Shown here one piece after another: positions 48,014 through 58,427 of a stretch of 64,000 nt of DNA. The notes under the pieces were generated by a model. The model did no database searches. It saw nothing but the letters and a program-made list of their open reading frames with translations, and was not told the origin of the DNA. Within the stretch, counting starts at the first letter, position 1. The number at the start of each line of letters is the position of its first letter. The translations under genes were made by a program, and so were the position numbers. The DNA is from Salvia splendens. Lineage: Eukaryota; Streptophyta; Magnoliopsida; Lamiales; Lamiaceae. The stretch covers positions 39,622,773 through 39,686,772 of the forward strand of contig NC_056035.1 of NCBI RefSeq assembly GCF_004379255.2. Reading direction: 5' to 3'.

Positions 48014-49518
48014 GGTTGGCATTTTGACCAAGTGGGTCCATAAATATTGAAGGCTGAATGAATGAAATAAAAATTTGGGTAGGGGTGAAAAAAATGGATA
48101 GAAGGTTTGTTTGTTATGTAAGTAACCATTTCTGCAAGTCTGTGTGTCTGCCTTGGAAGAGTGATAATTGCGTAGGACCACTCTTTTCTCAATTTTATTT
48201 GGGACAAAAGTAAATGAAGAAAGATAGAACTATTTGATTGTGATTTCTCACGTTTGCTATGTCACATTATTGATTTTCAAACGACAATGTTTGGATGGAT
48301 AGTAAGGCCTTATTATGGGGCTTGACTGTTAGTAATATAATCACATAAATAATCGTCTCTTTAGTCTTAATTGTTGTCGGATTAGACTACTGGTGAGATA
48401 GTCACATAAATAATCACAAATGTATAAGAAACACAAATTATTCACTCAATTCATATGTGATGTATCTTTACATCTGAGGACAATACAATGTCAATAATTT
48501 CACTCTATAATCTTTGTATACCATTACAATGAGAAATGAGTAAGATTACTATTGCATTCTCTTTGATGAGTAAGATTATTTCTTATATTTTTAATTTTTC
48601 TTCATTGTGAAGATTATGGATTTTATTCAAAAAAAATGTTGGCTTTTATTCTATTTAGCTGTCACTTAAATTCACAAAAACTGTCACTGTTAATCCACAT
48701 ATCGTCTGGTTGAGTACACATATTTCCTAAAGTTATGAAATTTGAAAAAAAAATACCCAAGAAAAATTAGGAAATGATAATTTGGAAAGTTGCACTATTT
48801 TTATTTTCATTATTCTTAGTACTATTACTTTTCTTATTAGATAAAATATCTCATTAATTTTATTGTTTTCATAATTTTTACTAATTACTCCAAAATTAAT
48901 CTGTAAAAAATTGCTAATTTTTACAAATAAAAGATCTCGAAGATATCCAATATCAAGTCTAAAGGGACAACTAATTACTGACTCTATCATATCATACAAA
49001 ATAACTTTTCAAATTTGATTATTCAATATATTTATTACTCCGTAATAGATAAGAAAAATGTTCCATTTAATACATGAAAATGATTTGGTAGCGAATAAGG
49101 AGTAGTTTTGCTTGAGAAAGTGAGAGAAATTAAGCAATGGGTTATAATGTCAGAAAAGAGTAGATATGGTAATCAATGGATGTATTTGTTCCCAACCTAC
49201 CAACTACATATTATTGATTTAACATTCAAAAATTCGGCAGTAATAATTTTATTTTTATTAAATCTGGTTAGATGCAAGACAAATTTATTCCATCAACTTA
49301 TGAAAAATAAATGTGCCTTTCCCAAATCAGCATTTCTTCCATTTTTCACTTAAGTTTAAGAGAAGCATAATACAACTATTAAATTTTACCGAGAGCAACC
49401 TCATTCATTAGAGCATAACTAATAATACGTTGACACAGATGCACCCTATTAGGACGGAGGGGGCTTAAGTCACTACCATACAGATTATTCCCCTTCTTTT
49501 TCCAAAGAAATCCTATTA
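48014..49518. other. AT-rich intergenic DNA, nothing recognised
   Basis: Only short, low-complexity frames are present. No RNA gene, LTR or terminal inverted repeat could be supported. Confidence 0.45.
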
Positions 49519-49880
49519 GAGCATTAGCAATGGGGCGCCCTAAGGCGCGCCCTATGGCGCGCCACGTCAGTAGTTTTATCCTCCTACCTCCCCACCTGCA
49601 GTGGGGCGCCCTAAGGTGCGCCATATGGCGCGCCACATCATCATTTTATTGTTTTGTTTAATTAATTTAACTGTTTTCAAATAACAAGTAACGAGTAACC
49701 ACAAAGGGGCGGACGATGGCACGGACGATGGCCATCGTCCGCGCTATCCTCGGCGACCGAAGTATCGGGCGCGACTATCCTCCGCGCCCTATGGCGCGCA
49801 CCCGCAATGGGTGCGGACGATGGATGGCGCGGACGATGCGCGCCATCGGGCGTGCCATCGTCCGCCCATTGCGGATGCCC
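49519..49880. mobile_element. GC-rich PIF/Harbinger-like MITE (362 bp)
   Basis: Terminal repeats GAGCATTAGCAATGGGGCG and, inverted, GGGCATCCGCAATGGGCG are typical of a plant Harbinger MITE group. Internal GC-rich sub-repeats include GGCGCGCC (several copies) and GGACGATGGC. Flanks are TTA on the left and TAA on the right, so the three-base target duplication is imperfect or mutated. No coding content. Confidence 0.7.
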
Positions 49881-50901
49881 TAACTATTAACAGCGACCCA
49901 TCACCGTAAAAATCATGGCTTCGCCTCTATCTACTGTCTACAACAAGTGGTGGCTAGAGTACTCATTGCACGTAACAACATCAAGCAAACAATCACGAGA
50001 AAAATACATCTATTTTAATTAAAATTCATACTACTACTACTACTATTACTATATATTTATAAGAAATTAGATTTAAGGTTGGGGATTTAATTTGTTTCTA
50101 GTAATTGTGAGGGTAACAATGAAAATGGGACAATTGATCGACTATCTTGTCTTGTGGAATACTAGGACCATTTGTACATTGAATTGTTAATTCATTGTAC
50201 TATAATCAGATGAACAGAACAATGCAGCAACGTCATTTTTCATTTACGAATTTCACCAATTTAATTAGGTATCAGGGCCATACATCTATTTTTGTCAGAA
50301 TTCATGACCCATATTGTTAGTATTTCAGTAATTCCGCATGCATTCGAAAGTACAAAAGGTTATACATTTAAATACTATACTACATAACCATCAGTTTTGT
50401 AAAATACGATAAATGTTATACTACAACACGTTGCGTCGTTCGTGAGCATCACTCTCGTTTAATGTAGGTTTTATGTTATTTATTTTATTTGATTATAATT
50501 TTATAATATATTCACATATGTAACATGAAAACTAGACATTAAACGAGACATGTAATCAATGTCGAATCAAGGATAGGTTGAGAAATTAGTGTCGAAATTA
50601 GCTGTAGTTTAACATGTAAAGCTGATGGCGTATGTAGAGTCAAGTCAAGGAATCCCAACGTATGTCAATATATATTGAGGCAAGTCGACTGATCTCATCG
50701 CCTGTCAATGAGAATCGAAAAACTCTAGTAGTATTAAATTTGACTTTTGGAGCTGCCAATAACCTATAAATCGGCAGCATCAATCTTTTTAACTATTGTC
50801 GATCTTAAAAATTTAGTTTTTTAAGTCATCGTAATTTAACGAATAATAATTTTTTTTGAAAAAAAATTTATACTACTAGTATAAAACTTTCCTCAATGGA
50901 A
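49881..50901. other. AT-rich intergenic DNA, nothing recognised
   Basis: A CTA trinucleotide run lies near 50,030-50,052. No gene or transposon boundary is visible. Confidence 0.45.
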
Positions 50902-52023
50902 ACACCCCGTTTGTTACCAGGAAAGTAATATGATTCGTGGAATTTTAAAATCTAGTGTTTGTTACAATAATAAGAAAATAAGGAAACTAATCTGATTCCT
51001 AAAATGAAGGAAAGTAAGTGGGAAAATGTGGATTATGATTCCTTAGCCTAAAGCTGTTATTCTTTTACCCTGATTTGTGGGTTTTTAAAATAAGGAACAA
51101 AAAAATACGATAAAAATATGATGTCTCTTATTTTTGCCGATTTCTCTTCTACCGAATTTCACCTCCATCGATTTCTCACCTCTACCGAGTTATCATTTCC
51201 TTTTAAATCTTTCAGTTTCATGGTTATTTCCATTATCAAGTAAGTTCTCCATAGATTTTTTTTTCAATTTTTTCAATTCATAAATATGGTGTATCGATCG
51301 TGTGTAATTGACTGTAATTGATACTATCAAAAATCCAAAAAGCACACACACCCACATCTTTGTGCGTATATTATCACCAAGAAAATATTTTTGTAATTAC
51401 CTGTAATTGGTTGATTCATTTTTTATTTAGTTGTTTATTTTGTTGATTGAATGTCTGCTACTTGACGCTGCTACTCATATTGATGAATTCATTCTTCCTT
51501 TGGTCTTCTTTTCCTTTTCCCTTTCTTTTTCTGTAACTATTTATTGTGCAAACTGCGAAACCAATTTTGTATATTTGCTTTGGATGTCAAGTAAGCTATG
51601 CATATTCCATATTTTCATTATTACATCTTTTTCTTGGTTAAATTTTTCTCAGTCAAGCTATGGTATCAAACTATCAGTTACTATGTTTCTTCGATTTTGT
51701 AGAGTTTATGTGCACATTTTTAAGCTAAGGCCTACTAGAAATCTAACTATTGATGAGCAAGTCGTTATTTTCTTGTACATGCTAACACATTATTAAAAGA
51801 ATCGTACAATAAAAACTAATTTCATGATAATAATGTCGATAATATATATTTATAGCATATATTTATAATAAATTAACTATTATATTTCTTAATTTATTTT
51901 TTAAATCAAAATCTAAAATTCAAAATATTATCATATTTCCAAACACAGGAAAGGATAATTACTTATATCCATTTAAGATTCCCTGTATTTCATTCCCTTT
52001 CGATCCCCTACGAAAACAACACT
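50902..52023. mobile_element. Possible degenerate DNA transposon, about 1.1 kb
   Basis: The left end (CACCCCGTTTGTTACCAGG) and the inverted right end (GTGTTGTTTTCGTAGGGG, then GAAAGGGAATGAAA) look loosely complementary in layout. The interior contains an exon-like CT-rich segment with ACCGAATTTCACCTCC and an open 121-codon frame (51,431-51,796) rich in Phe, Leu and Ser without a known motif. No clear target duplication was found, so the element call is weak. The frame is not called as a gene. Confidence 0.25.
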
Positions 52024-52639
52024 AGTATTTAAAACTAGTAATCCAACTTGTGATAGCTTCTATCTATCTATTTAAATTTTAATTTTAATAAAATTACCTA
52101 CGTCAGAAATATATATAGTGTGTGTACAGAAAACCAGTTTTCTTTTTTCACTATAAAATTTCTAATGAAGAGTAGTGCAATAGGAAACTTTCCAAAAATT
52201 TACTGTGATGTACATCTGCAGAAAATTTAGGAACTGGGTAGATGAAGAAATGCGGCAATATGACATCATTAATATGATTACAATTTTAATTTTTTCTATT
52301 TACAAACATAGTAAATATCTACTTCACATCTAATGATAATATCTATCATAACTTTTAGTGATTTTATTAAATAGATTCCAAATTTTAAATTTAATCAATT
52401 ATATCCCCATTTTTAGCACTTATATTCATTTTATCCTAACCTTTCAACTTGTCAATTTTACATTCATATTTTCAACTTTTAGTGATTTTATAGTACTTGT
52501 TTCAAAATATAAGTTGAATACAATATTTCATTTTAATCGCAACTCATAGTTTGATTTTATCCGCCACATCATATCGCAACTCTTAGTTTGAAGTGAAATT
52601 TCGATTATAAAAAATCGATATAAGTAAAAAAATCTAGTA
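52024..52639. other. AT-rich intergenic DNA, nothing recognised
   Basis: A small near-repeat ATCGCAACTCATAGTTTGA / ATCGCAACTCTTAGTTTGA occurs at 52,537-52,592. No gene. Confidence 0.45.
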
Positions 52640-52904
52640 CTCCCTCCGTTTCATCATAGTTGAGGCAAAACTTTTCGGCACGAAGTTTAAAAATGAATGT
52701 TGAATGTGTTAAATAAATAGATAAAAAAGTAAAAGAGGGAAAAAAGTAGAGAGAATAAAGTAGAAAGTGAATAAAGTAGAGAGAATAAAGTAAGAGAGAG
52801 TGTAGTAAGAAAGAGAAAAAAGTTACTATATAGGGAAATGACTCAACTATAAGGGAACTTCCCAGAATAGAAAAAATGACTCAACTATGGAGAAACGGAG
52901 GGAG
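52640..52904. mobile_element. Stowaway-type MITE (265 bp)
   Basis: Strong terminal repeats CTCCCTCCGTTTCATCATAG and, inverted, CTCCCTCCGTTTCTCCATAG, with TA on each side. The interior is AG-rich (AGAGAGAATAAAGTAG repeats). The well-conserved ends suggest a younger insertion than the MITE at 53,834. Confidence 0.9.
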
Positions 52905-53098
52905 TACTATATAGTATTAGTAGTAGTAGTAATTGATAAGCTAAAGAGATAATGGTCCCTAAAATCACACGTTTTTACTGAATTTGTTATTTTCAACGAA
53001 CTTAAAACTAAGTCACTAATATTTAACATGTTTGATTTTTCATTAAATTAAATTTAACCTTGCACGCCGGAATATGTAAGTGAAGCAAGAGATCAATA

Positions 53099-54218
53099 CA
53101 GTGGCAGACACAGTAAGGAAGGAGGAGGGGCTTAAGTTTTCTACTTAATTTTTTTGAAAAAAATCTCAAACACTCTTTAGCCCATGCTAAGTTAATCGTA
53201 TTAGAGAGTAAATCATCAAAAATGGAATAAAAAAAGGTGCTGAACTGAGTTTTTGGAATCAAAATTGCAGAGGTGAATTTTTTGAGATGAAAATGGCTGT
53301 CATCGTGTTGAGGAAGAAGACACATTTTTACAAAAGTTAACAATATTATATTAGTAATAGTAAAAAGTTTTATCGAACGAAGTGTAGATATTGGGACTAG
53401 TTCTAATAAACTGCCTTGTTTCACAAACACAAAAGTAAAATCAATTTAAAATTTTTAATAACATTTTCTGTTTACAACATTCTAAATTGATAATTTAGCC
53501 TTTTTTATCAAAAATTTAGAACAATATTATTTTAGAGAGTGTAAAAACATTCTAAATTGATAATTTAGCCTTTTTTAGCCAAAAATTTGCCACAATATTT
53601 TCGGTCATTTACAAAAAAAATTGATAAGTATATTTATAATAACATATTTAATGTGTTGTTTTCTCTATGTAAATTGGCGACTATTCTCGTAGTATTTGAT
53701 TTGAGTTTAAGAATTGATGTATTTAGTTGGATTTAGAGTTTAGTTCAAATTTAATTTTAATATTATCTATCTTTTGTTTATATTTACGGCATGGTTATAT
53801 TTTAAATTATATACTCCTTTAGAATAAGATATACTCTATTCGTCCGTGAAATGTTGTCTACTTTTGTCATTTCAGTACGTCCGTGAAATGTTGTCCACTT
53901 TGCATTTTTTCGATATTTAGTAAATAAAGCACTTTTTCCACTAACTCATTATATTCACATTCTATTATAAAACTAATACTATTATATTCCACGTTCCACT
54001 AACTTTTTTCATTCACTTTTCTTCACATTTCTTAAAACCTGCGCCGAGTTAAATGTGGAAAATATTTCGCAGACGAATGGAATAATATTTATTCTCTTTT
54101 GTGGCTGTATTTGTATTTTTTAATATATTATTTTTATTAAATATATTTATTTATTTATTGAGTATAATATATAGTGTAATGGAGTCCCCGCCAACAATAT
54201 TTTCTGCGTCCGCCACTG
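53099..54218. mobile_element. Non-autonomous hAT element (1120 bp) with perfect 8-bp target duplication
   Basis: The ends CAGTGGCAGACACAG and, inverted, CAGTGGCGGACGCAG form terminal inverted repeats. GATCAATA lies immediately outside both ends (53,091-53,098 and 54,219-54,226), an exact 8-bp duplication as hAT transposases make. The interior has no transposase. It contains a roughly 70-bp direct repeat (CATTCTAAATTGATAATTTA at 53,479 and 53,549) and a nested Stowaway MITE. A 135-codon frame overlapping the left end on the minus strand has no recognisable domain. Confidence 0.9.
53834..54083. mobile_element. Degenerate Stowaway-like MITE nested in the hAT element
   Basis: The ends CTCTATTCGTCCGTGAAATG and, inverted, TTCCATTCGTCTGCGAAATA are diverged versions of each other, beside TA at the left and TA at the right. 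The segment ACGTCCGTGAAATGTTGTC is duplicated at its left end. It lies wholly inside the hAT element, so it inserted after it or was carried by it. Confidence 0.65.
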
Positions 54219-54390
54219 GATCAATATAAGTAATAATGTTGTTTCTAATGGGTGTTAAAGATGTTTTGAACAGTTAATTATAAAATTTTATCCCAGATTT
54301 TAATAGAATTCCAACTTATGAAAAAGTTCACTATACTGCATAAGTTATTTCTTTTACGACCAATTTTTAAGTTCAGAGAGATACCAAATA

Positions 54391-54561
54391 CTCCATCGGT
54401 TTTGTCTCATTAGAAATGAAACGTTTTTAAAAATAGAAATAATTTTATCTCTACTTTTGCCTCTCTCTTACTTTACTCTCTATTTTTTAACTCACAAAAC
54501 AACACTGTATAAAATCTCTTGCCGAAAAGTAAATATTTCATATTTATTGGGACGGAGGGAG
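54391..54561. mobile_element. Stowaway-type MITE (171 bp)
   Basis: Ends CTCCATCGGTTTTGTCTCAT and, inverted, CTCCCTCCGTCCCAATAAAT, flanked by TA (54,389-54,390 and 54,562-54,563). The left end has an altered core (ATCGG for CTCCG). Confidence 0.8.
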
Positions 54562-55352
54562 TATATCACTCCATGATTTTTTGATATTTTCTAGTAAATT
54601 GCTAAAGTATAAAGAGCATAGATAAATTGATAGATTTCAAAATTCAAGATAAAATTGATAATAAAATCCAGTACAAAGCAACTTTAATTAGGACATCTCC
54701 TTCCCAACGACTAGTGCTGTTCATGTGAGAGAGAGAGAGAAAGAGGAGGCACATGAAGAAAGGTGAAAATAGTAAGTGGGTGTTTACAGAGCTAGTAAGA
54801 AAAAGAAAAGAGAGCAGCACAGTTAAAAAAGCAGTAATAACAGTACAATTATCTCATGACTAAACAAAAAGAAACAATTAAATCACCCTCTAAACCAATG
54901 TAAAAAAATCTTAATTTGTGGCTTTAGTTTATGGGTTTCCGTGTATGTGTCAGAGGCAGGGGCTGCCATAAAGGCACCAGTGTCAGCAGATGCCCACAGA
55001 GCTGCTGCTGCCTCTGCAGTAGTCATAATATATGCACAGTACACGCTCAGACATAGACACACTCAGAAATTGAAATTGAAATTGAAATTGAAATTGAAAT
55101 TGAAATAAAAGAAAAGAAAAGAAAAGAAAAGAAAAGAAAAAGAGAGTGTGTTGTTGCTGCAGCAGTGTGATCAGAACCATTAGTTTTTATCCATGTACAG
55201 AAGATTCTGCAGCTCAAATGGTCCCTGAAATAAATATACCTACTCCCCCCCCTCTCTCTCTCCATTCACCCTTTCCCCTTTCTTCTCTCTCAGTACTTTC
55301 ATCAAACACCTTACCCTCTCTCTCTCTCAGAGGAAGAAAAAGGAAGAAGAAG
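54562..55352 (+). promoter_or_regulatory. Upstream region and leader of the GRF gene
   Basis: The stretch up to 55,066 is ordinary AT-rich DNA with a GA microsatellite (54,727-54,743). The 110 bases before the ATG are CT-rich (CTCTCTCTCTCCATTC), the usual look of a plant 5' untranslated leader. A short upstream frame begins at ATGTACAG (55,193). The transcription start was not determined. Confidence 0.5.
55067..55140. repeat. Compound microsatellite (ATTGAA)n then (AAAAG)n
   Basis: About six units of ATTGAA are followed by about six units of AAAAG, roughly 210-290 bases upstream of the GRF start. Frames read through it (poly-FQ or SIS repeats) are artefacts of the repeat. Likely length-variable between individuals. 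Confidence 0.9.
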
Positions 55353-57308
55353 ATGATGAGTGGTGGTGGCGGTGGTGTAAGGAGTAGTAGTGGTAGTACA
55401 AGGTTTCCTTTCACTGCCTCGCAATGGCAAGAGCTTGAGCATCAAGCTCTTGTGTTCAAGTACATGGTCTCTGGCATGCCCATTCCTCCAGATCTCCTCT
55501 TCACCATCAGAACCAGCCTTGATTCCTCTCTCTCCTCCAAATTCCTCATCCACCAACCCCAACACAGTACTGCTTTTTCTTTCCCCTTTTCTCCAATTTT
55601 TGTTTTCTCATTGAAATTGGTGTTAGTTTCTTTTTTGTTTTCGAGTTTTTTACGCGTAAAATCTTGGTGTTGCTTTATCTTTGTTTTGTTTTGTTTTGTT
55701 TCGTGTGCCCTGTTTGTTTCTTGTTTTTGGTGATTGGAATAGTATTAATTTGTTTTCAAGGACGATTATTTAGTGGATATTTTGGTTGCCTTCACGCGTC
55801 TACTGTATTTTCCACGTTAAATCTTGGTGTCGTTTTGTTTCGTCATTGTTTTAGTTGTTTTTTTCTGTTAACTTAATCTTGGAGTACTTTGGTGCGTTTA
55901 TGGTTTTTTCGCGTTAAATCTTGGTGTTGTTATTTTCTGACGAACGGATTGGTGCAGTTGGATGGAACAGCTTCCACATGGGCTTCGGCCGGAAGATCGA
56001 CCCGGAGCCGGGGCGGTGCCGGAGGACAGACGGCAAGAAGTGGAGATGCTCGAAGGAGGCGTATCCCGATTCGAAATACTGCGAGCGGCACATGCACAGA
56101 GGCCGAAACCGTTCAAGAAAGCCTGTGGAAATTCCGTCGCCCACTTCCGCTGCCGCAGCAGCCTCGCCGTCGCTTCACGCCCGCAATGTGTCCGCGTCCT
56201 CCTCCTGGTCGACGACTCCCATTTCTTACCTCGCATCCACGGCCGCGGAATCGCACTTCCTCTATCCTCATTTCCCCTCTTCCCGACCTGCCGCGGAGAG
56301 CGCGAACTTTTTCCTTGATTCGAATCTCCATTCGCACCCTCCGCTTAAAGACTGCAGGTTTACCGTCTCTCCGTCCCAAGTTAATTGAGTAATAAAGAAA
56401 ATGATTTTTATTAAGCTAAATGCACTTAATAAAATAGAATAGATTTTAGTAATTGGTTTTTGTTAAAATAGAAAATGATTTTAATAAAAGAGTATTAATA
56501 GCTCATGTTGGGTTAGGATAGATGGAGTATATTTTATTACCAACTTCAATGTTATGGGTATCGGGGCGGCGCGCCGGCCGCCCCCTTCCCGCCGAGCTAT
56601 AGTGGAGCGAGAGGCCACCCCGAGCCGGACGCCATTTCCGGGGTGGAACGCCCATCGGCGAGTTTAGTGCGAGGACGCGCCGGTCCCGAACCTCCGGGGC
56701 GATAGGCGCGCCGACCGTCCCCTTGAATTTTCGGCCCTTGAAATTTTTAATTTTTTTTAATTTTCGACATTTTTTGAGAGAGGAGGGGAGAAGGAAGGAG
56801 GAATTTTTTTTAATACACGTTTTTTGTTATTATTGATTTAATTGGTTATAAAATTTCGGGGCTATTGGAAGTGTCAGCCTATAGTGGCGGAAACTTTTTT
56901 TTTGGGCGCGGACAAAAAAACTGTGGACAAATAAGGGGGCGGGGCTATTGGGGACGTCCGCCTTAGAGTGGATACTCTAAACTAAAGCAACTAACAAAAT
57001 GTGGGATTTAAGTTTTCTATTCTAATAGACTAGTGTTTGTGTGTAGGCTTGGGATTAAAGGTGAAAGTGACTTCTTCTCGTCCGAGACGTTAAAACACAA
57101 CGACACCGCGTACCACTCCGACAAGAGCTACCGCCAATACGAGCAGGAGCGGTACTACACTTCGGAGGAACGGCCGAAGAAAGTGATGCACCATTTTATC
57201 GACGAGTGGGCACCAAAAGACACTGACACCGACGACAAAATGCCGACGCACCTGTCTATGTCGGTTCCGAATTCGCTGCATGACTTCTTTGTGACACAAA
57301 AATGGTAA
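55353..57308 (+). CDS. GRF: GROWTH-REGULATING FACTOR (QLQ-WRC transcription factor), 3 exons, 291 aa
   Basis: Exons are 55353-55566, 55958-56357 and 57047-57308, with phase-1 and phase-2 GT-AG introns. The QLQ domain (residues about 20-54: [21 protein letters not shown]) binds GIF/AN3 co-activators. The WRC domain (about 86-129) has the C3H zinc pattern C92, C102, C113, H116 and a basic nuclear-localisation stretch (HRGRNRSRK), and binds DNA. The C-terminal part has a Ser/Pro-rich region, [10 protein letters not shown] and [12 protein letters not shown], as in GRFs. GRFs promote leaf and meristem cell proliferation. The first ATG of MMSGG is used as start. At the 3' end ATG-GTAAAG could be a donor for a further exon (CAG at 57,414-57,416), but joining it gives an immediate stop, so the protein ends at TQKW or TQK. 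Short for a GRF. Confidence 0.93.
56110..56130 (+). promoter_or_regulatory. miR396 target site in GRF exon 2
   Basis: The 21 bases from CGTTCAAG to CCTGTGGAA encode the end of the WRC domain (RSRKPVE). They match the conserved plant GRF site for miR396, including the extra C that leaves a one-base bulge in the duplex. Cleavage by miR396 lowers GRF transcript in maturing tissue (established for the family). Confidence 0.9.
56555..56977. mobile_element. GC-rich Harbinger-like insertion in GRF intron 2
   Basis: Within an otherwise AT-rich intron lies a sharply GC-rich block (GGCGGCGCGCCGGCCGCC and more). It ends in GGACGTCCGCC TTAGAGTGGATACTC followed by TAA; inverted this reads GAGTATCCACTCTAAGG, like the GAGCATCC ends of the other Harbinger-type elements here. 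The left end (GGGTATCGGGGCGG) is only weakly complementary and no clean duplication is seen, so boundaries are approximate. It makes up about 60% of the 689-bp intron. Confidence 0.5.
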
Positions 57309-58044
57309 AGATTCTTGATCCAGAAAAACCAATGCCATTTTGCAAATCAGACAAAATGTATTTTCATGTGTGTTTTTTTTTCTTAGTATTAATTGATTTA
57401 TTGTTTTGGTGCAGAATGAATGAAGGAAACGGGGGGAGTGGTGGAGGGTGGTTGGGACACAGTTTTTATTAGTTTTCCTTGAGTGGAAAGTGTAGTGTGT
57501 GGGAATCTGTTGGATTTTGGTATTCTATATTGTTTGAAAGCCACCTGCCAATTTTGCCTCATGTTTTTACTCCACTTTTTATCATCACAACAAATTGACT
57601 GTACATCTCTCACTCTCATCACTTCAACGAACTAACCTAATAATGTTGAGAATAACTAGTGTAACTATTTCTAGGTACCCCTTGTTCATCTAAAATTTGG
57701 ATATTCCATCATAATATATAAATTTATGTGAATTATCTAATTCTGGCAAAATTTTGATTTTATGCATAACTATACGATTCCATGTGGGGCCCAATTTAAG
57801 AACGGCCGACTCCGGTTCAAAATGGATGATTTTTTGGCCCGATTTAAAAACTGGCGATTCCGGTTCAAAATGGACAATTTTTATTGCCAATGCGTCAATC
57901 GATGATTACTCATCCGAAACTTCTAGAATCAAACTATGAAACTGACATAATCAATTCCATTTTATTACGTGAGAGGCAGTTATGGTTTGAAAACCAGAAC
58001 TACTGATCTGATTTCGACCGAGATGGTCGGCTTAGTTTAACCAT
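57309..58044 (+). other. GRF 3' flank, to the copia insertion
   Basis: This likely contains the GRF 3' untranslated region (to about 57,650). A possible spliced tail exon at 57,417-57,470 reads MNEGNGGSGGGWLGHSFY and stop, but is out of frame. Further on, CGGTTCAAAATGGA occurs twice 49 bases apart (57,812 and 57,861). No other gene. Confidence 0.5.
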
Positions 58045-58049
58045 AGATC

Positions 58050-58310
58050 TGTCAAGAAAGGAAAAGGGAATATCCTACACACCAAGAAAGGAAAGAAGCA
58101 TAAACCACTCTATTCTAGGAAGAAGAATCAAATCAATAGGGAATTGATACAATTAGAATAAATTGATCTTTTCCATATTTATCTTGTATTTACAACTATA
58201 AAAGGGAGTGCATTGTACACAGTGAAATATAAGATATACAACAGAAATCCTACGATACTTACAATGTTTTCTACTACCAATCTCATATCTCTTGATTACC
58301 ATCTTTAAGA
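58050..58310 (+). repeat. 5' LTR of copia element
   Basis: Starts TGTCAAGAAAGG and ends ATCTTTAAGA. It contains a TATA box (TATAAAA, 58,197-58,203) that would start the genomic transcript some 30 bases later, and GGAAAAGGGAATATCC near the start. The small size is typical of copia elements. Confidence 0.93.
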
Positions 58311-58326
58311 TGGTATCAGAGCAGGC
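58311..58326 (+). promoter_or_regulatory. Primer-binding site of copia element
   Basis: TGGTATCAGAGCAGGC, complementary to initiator tRNA-Met, directly follows the LTR end with no spacer. Confidence 0.92.
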
Positions 58327-58427
58327 ATTTGAGATGGGGACTCAGAAATACGACGTTCCTCATCGTCCCTTTTCCCAGCCTTGTTGATTAACCTTCAACC
58401 CTCAACCCTGCAAATCCAAAACCAACC

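Noticed and set aside
51431..51796. 121-codon Phe/Leu/Ser-rich frame
   Set aside because: It looks like translated AT-rich intronic or transposon DNA; no domain, no convincing gene structure.
53023..53430. 135-codon minus-strand frame across the left end of the hAT element
   Set aside because: It crosses the transposon boundary and target duplication, has no transposase motif, and is not supported as a gene.
55047..55265. Minus-strand frames with FQ/SIS repeats upstream of GRF
   Set aside because: Pure translation of the ATTGAA and AAAAG microsatellites.
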